In this document: positions 55,405-64,000 of the stretch, in pieces
Layout: each line of letters starts with the position of its first letter
Numbering within the stretch: the first letter of the stretch is position 1
Source: Ichthyophis bannanicus
Lineage: Eukaryota; Chordata; Amphibia; Gymnophiona; Ichthyophiidae
Length of the DNA: 64,000 nt
Direction: 5' to 3'
NCBI GenBank assembly: GCA_033557465.1
Contig: CM066031.1
Span: forward strand, 1,666,812,800 to 1,666,876,799
Translations under genes and position numbers: made by a program
The notes under the pieces: generated by a model
Databases searched by the model: none
Seen by the model: only the letters and a program-made list of their open reading frames with translations
Told to the model about the DNA's origin: nothing

Positions 55405-56640
55405 CTCTGTGAGGGACCTCAAACCTTTTTTACCTGTTGAGACCCTTTTGGCATTTGACTAAGCTTCCCAAGCTCCTTTCCTTTCCCTGGATCCATCGAA
55501 TTCTTGCTGTTAGCATACCTGATAATTTTGGAGGTTTTATTTTATGTATTTATATTTATCTTATGCTTTTCCAGCATAGTTCAGGGTGCACTACATTCAG
55601 GTATGATAAATACTTTTGCTCGACCTGAAATGAGCACTGGAAGATGAGAACAGGAGAGGAGTGTTTCACTCCATATTTTCTGGTACTCAGAACAGTGGCA
55701 AAAATTGTCAGGCAGGCACTGGTGCTCTTTACCTGTAGGGTGATGACACTGTCAATCTCAAGGAGTTCAAAACTATCACAGGCCTGCTGTGCATATATAT
55801 CATTTAATGGGTCTTTTTCCTGTTACTTTCAGCTTGCTTTTTGTTAGCAGCACTGAGATTTTTTACCATTCTCATGTATACCAAAATCTGTTAGGGTGAC
55901 TTCTCCCTTCTCTCATGCATGGATTTTTTTTCTTTCTCTTTACCATATCCTCTTAGCCCTATTCTCTCTTTCCACAGCCTGCTCTTTCTTTGATCTGTGG
56001 CACAAGGCTACTGTTCTCTGGGATGCTACTCCCTGCCTGCACTACTTAAACAGCTCTGAGCTTCTACTGTTCGACCATAGCTGTCCATACTTCCCCAATA
56101 ACAGCAGACATGCTCCCTTTGGAGGCCAGAACTGGTGCTGTTTCAATGAACAGATTACTCTTTCTTTCCTGGGCATCCAGGGCCTATGCTTTGGAAAACA
56201 CTAAAATGTACTGCTTAATTTGTTAACGTGCAGCTTTATAGCTTGCTCTTTTTTCATTTTAATTAGATTATGGAGTAAAATATGAAGGTTTTTCTTAAAA
56301 TAAATATTTATCTTAAATGTTAAAATCTGTGCTGTCCATTAGTTATTCTCCTAGCAAAACACACACATTTGCTGTAACAGGATCTGTGCTATTGGAACCA
56401 TTTTTTTGTTTCCCTGCAGCACATGACAAAATGTTCATTACCATCTTGCTCAGCTGGGTTGAGGAATGAGCTGCTATCCTTGCTCTCACTGCTTTGTTCA
56501 AAATTAGCAGAACTGTATTTCAAGTTGCTTGATTGACAGAACATGTTTTTCTTTTTAATTAAGTACCCAACCACAAGATTGATCTTATATGATTAAACAT
56601 ACAGTTTGCCCACCATTAGTGCCCGATAGAAGATATGTGA
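55405..56640. other. Unassigned spacer
   Basis: No gene was recognised. About 55,540-55,610 resembles an antisense LINE/SINE tail (TTATGCTTTTCCAGCATAGTTCAGG). The rest is AT-rich. Confidence 0.3.
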
Positions 56641-56645
56641 GAGTT

Positions 56646-57226
56646 CAGTGTTTCCAAGAACTGTTCTAGTTAACTCATAGCTAGTTGGATTTTCAGGATA
56701 TCCATATAAATGTGCCTGAAAGTGACTTTCCATTGGGTTTTCATGGCAAGATACAGAAATAGATTGCCAGGTCTTTCTTCCGTGCAGGTAATGCCTGTCT
56801 TGTTGCCGTGGTCACAGAAATGTGATCCTCCACCAGCAGCACCATCCTGTATTGCTGCACTTAACAATAACATGCCTGAGATAAATTTGCATATGCCGGG
56901 TCTCCAAGATATTCATAATGAATATATGAGATTTTTAATTAATTAATTTATTTTTAAGTGGTGACTCCTGGTGACCCAGCAGCTCCTGGGTTTTTTTGAC
57001 AAGGGATGACTGGACGTAGACTGTGAGGCCTTTTGTTCCGCAGCAACGGAGGGTAAAGTGACTTGCCCAAGGTCACATGGGGTGCAGTGGGAATTGAACC
57101 CTGATTTCTTGGGTGCTAGGCTCTCTAACCACTAGGCTGCTCCTCCACTCCTATATATAAGATAAATATGCATATTCTGAAACCTAATGGACTGTTGGGT
57201 TACTAGGCTAAATTTGGGAAGCCCTG
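56646..57226. mobile_element. hAT-type MITE with nested SINE
   Basis: The left end CAGTGTTTCCAAGAACTG and the right end read inward CAGGGCTTCCCAAATTTAG are hAT-like inverted ends. Inside, GATTTTCAGGATATCCATAT near 56,690 and AAGATATTCATAATGAATAT near 56,908 form an inner inverted pair. The flanks TGAGAGTT and TGTGAGTG agree at 6 of 8 positions, a weak target duplication. A SINE lies at 57,041-57,151. Confidence 0.5.
57041..57151 (-). mobile_element. tRNA-derived SINE, antisense
   Basis: On the minus strand: GGAGTGGAGGAGCAGCCTAGTGGTTAGAG, box A CAGCCTAGTGG, box B GGGTTCAATTCCC, then CCATGTGACCTTGGGCAAGTCACTTTACCCTCC. This is the best-preserved tRNA-like head of the family in the window, with both polymerase III boxes. 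The 3' tail is missing. Confidence 0.75.
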
Positions 57227-57808
57227 TGTGAGTGACTAAGCTAATGCATTGCTTTATCCAGTACTTCCACTCAAGATGCTATGATGATGTTGTGATTTAT
57301 TTTACTAGCACTGGATGAGTAACTGGTCCTTACTTTAGCTTAGTTTCTAGTTTACTTTAGTTTTGACGTACTGCCTCTCAGACCTCTTATGGCCCACCAA
57401 AGCGGTTTACAAAGTTTCAGTATTTATTTAGCCATGCATCTCCAGGAACAAGCAGGAATGAGTCTTCACATATGGGTACGTCGGTACTGACGGAGCCTGC
57501 GTGGGAACGCTCCCCAGCTTCCCAAAAAGGAAAGCTTTTGGGAGCATCCCACATCGCCTGCGCGCTGCCTTCCCGCCTTTCCTAACCAACTCTCCTCAGT
57601 TCTTCTTTGCCGCGGAGCCAGCAGGTCGAGCCCTGTCACCTCTGAAGAAGTTCTTTATTTTATTTTATTTCTTTGGTCGCTCCGGACCGGTACCGCCGGT
57701 CTTTTCTTTCTTTCTTTCTTTAAAAAAAAAAAAAAAAAATCGATATTTTTTCCTCACTTGGTGTACTTTTCTTCTTAAGGCCTCAGGGCCCACAAGAAAA
57801 TTTCCCTC

Positions 57809-59661
57809 ATGGAAAAACCAACCTCCGGGTTCAAAAAATGCACTAAGTGTAGCGGTACTATTTCTGTTACAGATACCCATGAATGGTGTCTTAAATGTTT
57901 GGGTCCTGAACACTCCATTCCGGATTGTCCGTCGTGCTCCCTAATGTCTAAACGGGGGTTACAGAACCGAGCGGCTCAGCTCCATGTCCTGTTTCCCGCT
58001 GAGGCACCGGCAGTAGCATCGACATCTTCCAGGTCTTCTTCTCCTGAAGGATCTCAGGTAACCAAACATAAACCTAGCAGGTCCTCGAAGGGTAGATCTC
58101 CCTCTAAGCATCGAGATGCCTCCGGGCTTGCCCTCGAGGATCCTGCACCAGCCAAACAACCCCGGCGGGAAGCTCCGGCTTCCAAAGCTCCTCCTATGGG
58201 GTTACAGGTTGACATCGATGGCACGGCCTCGACCGATCACCTGTTAGAATGCTCTGGGGTACCGGCACAATCTACTGGTACCGACCTCCAGGCATTCATG
58301 GCGTCGATGGATCAGAATGTTCTGTCCATGCAGCAGGCTATTTCAGCCTTCATTCAAGCTGCGACGCCGGCGGTACCGCAACGAGCTCCGTTGTCGGTAT
58401 CAGCTCCGGTACCGGCACCAGCGCCGATGCCGGTACCGACGGCATCGACATCGACCAGGATACCGACTGCTGCGGTTCCTTGTCCAGGGCTACTTCTCTG
58501 TACCGATCCGGTACCGGGGACGCCCGATGTCGATACCGCTCGATACGCGTATCGAGCGTTAGAAGAGCACCCTGACAGGCGATACTTCGATTCCTCTGAT
58601 GATACTGATACATCAGATGAGTCTCCTGAAGTATCCATAGCCCTTCCTGAGGAGACTTCTTCTCCAAAAAGAAGAATGTCTCCTCCAGAGGACTTTTCCT
58701 TTCGAGACTTCATAAGAGAAGTAGCTAAAGGACTCTCTATTTCAGTAACCTCTGAATCAGAGCCTAGAGCAAAAAAATTAGATATTTTAGGATACTCTAG
58801 GGCTCCTAAAGAGGCAGTCACCTTACCAATTCATGAGATTCTTCATGAACACATGATTGATTTATGGGAGACTCCTCTCACTCTCTCTCCTCATTCTCGC
58901 AGGTTGGACACTATTTATTGTGTCCCTCCTTGTCCTGGGTTCCAGAAGACTCAGCTTCCTCACCATTCCGTTGTGGTGCAGTCAGCTATGAAGAGGATAA
59001 AGAGTACAAAGAGACATTCTTCTGCTCCTCCAGGAAGAGAATGCAGGACCTTGGAAGTTTTTGGTAGGAAAATCTTCCAGGCCAGTATGCTTATTGCCAG
59101 AATCAACTCATATAGCCTTCATATGGGTATGTTTCTGAAAGAAGTGGCAGAAAAGCTGCACACTTACCTCCCTTTTATTCCAGAAGATAAAAAAGGGAAG
59201 AATTCCGCATGTGGCTTAAGCATACTCAGGACATCTCCAAGTTTTCAAACAGGGCAGCCTTTGACTCCTTTGAAGGTGCCAGTAGAGCCTCAGGCATTGC
59301 CATAGCTGCTCGCAGAATTGCTTGGCTCCAGGCTTCTGATTTAGAACCCTGGGTTCAAGATGGCTTAGGAAATCTGCCCTGTACAGGTGAAAATCTGTTT
59401 GGCAAAGAGTGACAAATTAAAGCCACTCAAATGGATGCAGAGAATTCTGCTCTGGATAGACTTTCAAGGTCTACCTCCATTCCTGCCAAGAAAAAGACTT
59501 TTAAAAAGTCTTTTTTCAAAAAGGGCAGGTTTCCTTCCACTTCTGGCCAACAATCTTCTACAGGTCGCTTTACTGCTAAGCGTCAGCAATCTAAGCAGGC
59601 CAGGCCTAAGTCTACAGGGGCTGCTGTAACCCAGCAGTCCCAACCCCCTCAGGGTTTTTGA
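57809..59661 (+). pseudogene. DIRS copy 3 gag-like gene, lightly broken
   Basis: ATG 57,809 gives MEKPTSGFKKCTKCSGT, then DTHEWCLKCLGPEHS and CPSCSLMS (Cys-rich module). The middle is a Pro/Ala/Thr stretch (APVPAPAPMPVPTAST). Next come FSFRDFIREVAKGLSIS, HEHMIDLWETPLTL, RRLDTIYCVPP and SYSLHMGMFLKEVAEKL. A frameshift near 59,210 moves the rest to another frame (FEGASRASGIAIAARRIAWL, EPWVQDGLGNLPC). A TGA at 59,410 interrupts it, and the gene then ends with basic SFFKKGRFPS and PPQGF at TTT TGA (59,659-59,661). Around 58,537-58,558 is a perfect 22-bp palindrome in the coding sequence. Confidence 0.85.
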
Positions 59662-61584
59662 CTTGATGCTAGAGAACTTAGCCTTTCTGGCTTTAACACA
59701 GCCAGAACCTCTCACCATTCCAGGAAGGTTAGCTCATTTTGCTCCCAGATGGGAGCAAATCACATCAGAGCAGTGGACCCTCTCCATCATAAGAGAGGGC
59801 TACAAACTTCATTTCTCAGACCTTCCTCCCCACACCATGGTGAGACACTTCAATTCTCCCACATCTCTTCTCGACCTTTTAGGTCAGGAGATAACTACCC
59901 TTCTTGCCCAAGGGGCAATAGAAGAAGTTCCTCTTCTTCAACAAGGGTCAGGGTTCTACTCCCCCTATTTTCTCATTCCAAAGAAGACAGGGGGATACAG
60001 ACCCATTCTAGATCTCAAAGAATTGAACAAATTTCTATGCAAGGAGAAGTTCAAGATGCTTTCTCTGGGCACTCTCCTTCCATACCTTCAAAGTCAGGAT
60101 TGGCTTTGTTCTCTAGATCTCAAGGATGCGTACACACATGTACTCATCCATCCAACTCAAAGAAAATTCCTACATTTTTCTTTTCCAGAGAAAACATTAC
60201 CAATACAGAGTCCTTCCTTTTGGTCTGGCCTCTGCTCCGAGAGTGTTCACCAAATGCATGGCAATAGTTGCTGCATTTCTACGCACTCTGGGAATATTTG
60301 TCTTCCCATATCTGGACGACTGGCTCATCCGAGCTCCATCTCAATCAGAGGCCCAGATTTCCCTGGACCGCACAAGGCGCATTCTGCAGTATCTGGGACT
60401 GGTAGTAAACCTCCCAAACTCCCAGCTCATCCCTACTCAGTCCCTGGAATTCATAGGGGCCTGGTTGGATACCACCACTGCAAGGGCCTACCTTCCTCAG
60501 GCCCGTTGCCAACGTCTAGTGCAGCTAGCTTCCCAGATTCAGTCAAAGAGCCACTTAACTGCCAGGGAGATGCTACAACTGCTAGGCCACATGGCTTCCA
60601 CAGTACATGTGGTACCCTATGCTCGCCTACACATGAGAGCAGCTCAATGGACTTTGTCCACCCAGTGGACTCAAGCTTCAGGAGCTCTCTCAGACCAAAT
60701 AGCAACCTCCAAACGTCTCTTTTGGTCTCTCCAATGGTGGATGTCCACTCAAAATCTGTTGCTGGGGTCCCCCTTCCAACAGTTGTTGCCCCAAGCAACC
60801 CTCACAACAGATGCCTCTCAAACAGGTTGGGGAGCTCATCTACAAGACCTCTCCACCCAAGGCACTTGGTCCCCACAGGAGACCTCTCTTCATATCAACC
60901 ACTTGGAGCTTCGAGCAGTGTTTCTAGCTCTCAAGGTCTTTCATACCCTCCTCAGCTACAAGACAGTCCTTATTCATACGGACAATCAGGTAGCCATGTT
61001 TTACATAAACAAGCAAGGAGGAACTGGCTCTCTGTCGCTTTGCAACGAAGCTCTAAGATTATGGGCCTTCGCCTGAGAGCATCAAATCCATCTCCTAGCA
61101 GTATATCTCCCAGGAATCCAAAACTCTTGGGCAGACAGACTCAGTCGAGTTCTGCTTCCACACGAATGGTCCCTGCACATGGATCAGGTACTCAGAATCT
61201 TTCAAGAATGGGGAACCCCGGACATAGACCTCTTTGCAAGTCCGTGGAATGCCAAACTTCCCCGGTTCTGTTCCAGAATTCCATGTCAGGGGGTTCAGGC
61301 CAAGGATGCCTTCTTCCTTCATTGGTCGGGGCTTCCTGTATGCCTTTCCACCCATTCCCTTGATTCCCAAGACTCTGTTCAAACTCCAGAGGGATCAAGG
61401 ATCTATGATCCTCATAGCTCCACGCTGGCCACGCCAAGTGTGGTACCCTCTACTTCTGCATCTCTCCCAAGCCCCCTCTCTGGACTTGGGAGCTGCTCCA
61501 GACTTTCTGTCTCAAGAGGAAGGGACTTTGTGGCACCCAAACCCCAAGTCCCTTCACCTCAGAGCTTGGTTACTGAAGGCCTAG
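59657..61584 (+). pseudogene. DIRS copy 3 RT/RNase H and DLF...FPP domain, three lesions
   Basis: The +1 frame opens FDLMLENLAFLAL with no early ATG of its own before the gag stop. RT: GFYSPYFLIPKKTGG, RPILDLKELNKFL, LCSLDLKDAYTHVLIHP, then a frameshift near 60,180, PFGLASAPRVFTK and YLDDW near 60,310. RNase H: TTDASQTGWGAH, HLELRAVFLAL, IHTDNQVAMFYINKQGG, all catalytic acids kept. TGA at 61,074 follows. Then SWADRLSR and PDIDLFASPWNAKLPRF, a second frameshift near 61,335, and FLYAFPPIPLIPKT with APRWPRQVWYPLL, ending TAG 61,584. The second shift fuses the RT frame to the recombinase frame. Confidence 0.88.
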
Positions 61585-62621
61585 ACCTTCAAGACTTGAA
61601 TCTTTCTCAGCAGGTGAAGGATATCCTCCATGCTTCCAGGAAACCTTCCACCAGGCGTTCCTATGCTTTTAAGTGGAAAAGATTTTCCATTTGGTGTGCT
61701 GAAAAGGGTCTTGACCCTCTAGCACTACCTTTAACTTCTTTGTTAGACTATCTCCTGCATCTCTCCAATGCAGGACTTAAAACAAATTCAGTAAGAGTCC
61801 ATTTGAATGCTATTGCAGCATCCCTTAAGCCCATCGATGGACAACCTATCTCCTCTCATCCTCTTATTTCAAGATTCATGAGAGGCCTAACTTTAACTAA
61901 ACCTCCCATTAGGCCTCCTTCGGTGGCATGGGACTTAAATTTGGTTCTTGGTCAGCTTATGAAGCCACCTTTTGAACCCTTAGCCACTACCTCCTTGAAA
62001 TTTCTTTCCTGGAAGGTTATTTTCCTCATTGCAGTCACTTCTGCTCGCCGCATCAGTGAACTGCAGGCCTTAGTGGCTAATCCACCTTATACAAGGTTCC
62101 ATCATGACAAGGTAGTCCTTAGGACAAATCCACACTTTATGCCTAAAGTGGTCTCAACTTTTCATCTTAATCAGGAGGTATATCTACCTGTCTTTTTTCC
62201 AGCTCCTCATGCATCCAGTGCAGAGAGGAATCTTCATACTCTGGATTGTAAAAGAGCTCTTGCTTTTTACTTACATAGGACACAGCAACATAGAAAGTCT
62301 TCCCAGCTTTTTGTTGCTTTTGATCCTTCTCATTTGGGACTTCCAGTCTCTAAGAGAACACTGTCCAATTGGATTGCTCAGTGTATTTCTTTCGCCTACC
62401 AGAGTAAGAACCTTTCTCTGGAGAGCCATGTCACAGCTCATAATGTGAGGGCCATGGCCACCTCTATAGCTCATCTAAATTCTGTGTCCATCGACCAGAT
62501 CTGTCGAGCAGCCACCTGGGCCTCTGTTCATACCTTCACAGCCCATTACTGCTTGGACAAGGATTCCCGCCGGGATGCCTTGTTTGGTCAGGCTGTCCTC
62601 AGACACCTGTTCCATTCTTAA
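61420..62621 (+). CDS. DIRS copy 3 tyrosine recombinase
   Basis: Open from upstream of 61,420 to TAA 62,621. The catalytic residues are complete: Arg in TSARRISEL, His and Arg in TAHNVRAM, Tyr in FTAHYCLDKD. N-terminal blocks are STRRSYAFKWKRFSIWC and LKTNSVRVHLNAIAAS. The region corresponding to copy 2's ATG reads CTG (TLATPSVVPS), so no ATG start is visible; the frame simply continues from the RT frame because of the upstream frameshift. The start given is therefore arbitrary. The block deleted from copy 2 (MPKVVSTFHLNQEVYL) is present here. Confidence 0.82.
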
Positions 62622-62734
62622 ACAACTCCTGCCCTCCTTCCCTGGATGGATGCCTGAGATCCATAGGAGGACGCAGACCCCTTTCAGGGTCTCATATCCT
62701 TGGGGATCTCCCAGGCATCTCAGCTAGGGAGTCC

Positions 62735-62835
62735 CCATATGTGAAGACTCATTCCTGCTTGTTCCTGGAGATAGCACAGTTACTTACCTGTAACAGGTGA
62801 TCTCTGGGAACAGCAGGAATAAGTCTTCACAACCC
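62735..62835 (+). repeat. DIRS copy 3 internal complementary region
   Basis: CATATGTGAAGACTCATTCC and TGCTTGTTCCTGGAGATAGC complement the left end. They are followed by ACAGTTACTTACCTGTAACAGG and TGATCTCTGGGAACAGCAGG, complementing the right end. This matches the circle-junction arrangement of copy 2. Confidence 0.85.
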
Positions 62836-62905
62836 ACCCACCTCCCCTAGGAGTTGTATCTCTTTTCTATCTTTCCTTTCCTCTCTCTCTCTATTGTCTC
62901 AGCTT

Positions 62906-63103
62906 TAAACTCGAACTGAGGAGAGTTGGTTAGGAAAGGCGGGAAGGCAGCGCGCAGGCGCTGTGGGATGCTCCCAAAAGCTTTTCTTTTTGGGAAGCTG
63001 GGGAGCGTTCCCGCGCAGGCTCCGTCGGTACCGACGTACCCATATGTGAAGACTTATTCCTGCTGTTCCCAGAGATCACTTGTTATAGGTAAGTAACTGT
63101 GCT
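62906..63103 (-). repeat. DIRS copy 3 right inverted terminal repeat
   Basis: Inverse of 57,435-57,600 plus an outer extension ending GTAAGTAACTGTGC. It contains the perfect 14-bp palindrome CGTCGGTACCGACG at 63,023-63,036 and GCGCGCAGGCGC where copies 1 and 2 have an NRF1-like site. Confidence 0.85.
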
Positions 63104-64000
63104 TTATATACCGCTTTTCACTGGGTCAAAGCTCTTTACAATAAACAAGAGGGGATACATTAAACAACTCTATTCATATTTACAGGGGGGGTTATACCAT
63201 CACCAGGGGGCTTCAATATATTTACATTCCTGATTTGTTGTGCATCAGGGGTTTTTTTGTCTAATTTAACAGTTCTGGTTTTTCTCTTCAGTCTGACTAC
63301 TTAGTGGTCTTCAGTGGGTGCTGTTCCATTCAGATCCTAGGTACTCCTGGAATAGATGGAAGATTACAGTATACAAGAAAGATTTAGTACTTTCAAGTAT
63401 ATTTATTAATAGTTTTATAAAGATCTAATTAAATGAGAGACAAAGAATAGATGCTTCAGAAAAGAGGGGGGGGGGGAAGGAGATGAAGAATGGTAGGGGA
63501 GCGAGGAGGAGAATAGGGTCTGAGCAGTTCCTCATTTTCATCATTTCACAAGGTTGTGATTAGTTTAGGAATGCTTCTGTGAAAGGTATGTTTTTAAAGC
63601 GGGCATCATTTGTTTCTCCTCTTAAGTCTGGGAGTAATGCGCTTTGTAAGTATGGACCATACTATGAAAAAGCAGATTGCCTTGTTGGTTCGAGGTGTAT
63701 TTTGGATGGTGGAAGGAAGAAGAGGCGATTAATATGTTGGTAGTGGATATCCCTGGATGACCACTGGAGGTTAACAAATCAGAGGTAAATTGGTGTACCA
63801 GTAAGCAGCATTTTAGTGAAAACATTTTGTAACAGATTCTGAAAGTAATTGGTAAATGGTGGAGAGACTGTGCTGGTGCTGGTATGATATGGTTATATGT
63901 CCTCATTCCTGTAATAAATCTTGCAGAAGCATTTGGATTGAGTTGGAGTCAATGTATTGAAGACTGGTTTACAGTTATAGTAATCCAGTCTGCTGAAAAT
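63104..64000 (-). pseudogene. L2-like LINE 3' part, antisense, cut by the window end
   Basis: The minus-strand frame near 63,622-63,906 reads LHHLPITFRICYKMFSL, HQFTSDLLTSS and FHHPKYTSNQQGNLLFHSMV. This is a decayed form of the HWLPV..RI.YK...L ... L..P..K....G...F C-terminal domain of L2-group LINEs. The 3' tail at 63,104-63,140 reads AAAGAGCTTTGACCCAGTG followed by AAAAGCGGTATATAAA on the minus strand. A poly-G run lies near 63,466. DIRS copy 3 sits exactly at this 3' end. Confidence 0.55.

Larger units (their letters stand above)
57435..63103 (+). mobile_element. DIRS retrotransposon copy 3, separate subfamily
   Basis: About 5.7 kb with the same gene order as copies 1 and 2 but clearly diverged at both protein and terminal-repeat level. 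Terminal repeats: left 57,435-57,600 (GAACAAGCAGGAATGAGTC, GGTACGTCGG...), right about 62,906-63,103. Internal complementary region at 62,735-62,835. Inserted at the 3' end of the antisense L2-like LINE that begins at 63,104. The three genes are present with four or five lesions, fewest in the recombinase. Confidence 0.92.

Overview
This 64 kb window looks like intergenic or intronic DNA from a large, repeat-rich vertebrate genome. I found no convincing exon of a host protein-coding gene, no rRNA gene and no functional tRNA gene. The mix of DIRS tyrosine-recombinase retrotransposons, CR1, L2, L1/Tx1 and RTE-BovB LINEs, tRNA-derived SINEs, a mariner and hAT/Harbinger-like MITEs suggests an amphibian, possibly a caecilian, or less likely a reptile. 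That placement is inference only.

Layout. 0-15 kb: an L1 ORF1 relic; a long antisense L2-like LINE (about 1.4-5.1 kb) carrying an inserted SINE; dispersed repeats; a mariner (10,756-12,158) with a palindromic MITE inside it, sitting in an older CR1 tail; and a degenerate sense CR1 (12.8-14.6 kb). 15.3-18.6 kb: a recent RTE-BovB insertion flanked by a 126-bp direct repeat. 19-22 kb: a CT-rich minisatellite, a foldback element and an L1-like antisense relic. 22.3-36.8 kb: DIRS copy 1, interrupted by an almost intact 8.7-kb Tx1/L1-like LINE (26.2-34.9 kb). 36.8-39.7 kb: dispersed repeats and a CR1 tail. 39.7-41.3 kb: an antisense 5'-truncated CR1 with a 466-codon open frame. 41.3-43.5 kb: a relic resembling the 5' part of another DIRS family. 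43.7-45.5 kb: a hAT MITE, then a 1,255-bp solo LTR with an open frame running from its first base. 45.5-49.7 kb: mostly unrecognised, with one hAT MITE. 49.7-55.4 kb: DIRS copy 2. 56.6-57.2 kb: a hAT-type MITE with a nested SINE. 57.4-63.1 kb: DIRS copy 3, a different subfamily. 63.1 kb to the end: an antisense L2-like LINE.

The three DIRS copies can be compared with one another. Each has inverted terminal repeats, a Cys-rich gag-like gene, an RT/RNase H gene followed by a conserved DLF...FPP domain, an overlapping tyrosine recombinase gene, and an internal complementary region that matches both ends. In all three, gag ends at TTT TGA and RT continues in the +1 frame with no ATG at the junction. 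No copy is fully intact: copy 1 has the best recombinase gene, while copy 2 has lost catalytic residues of both RNase H and the recombinase.

Limits: boundaries are set by eye, and family names rest on motif recognition rather than database searches. Most coding entries are broken transposon genes, so I list them as pseudogenes.
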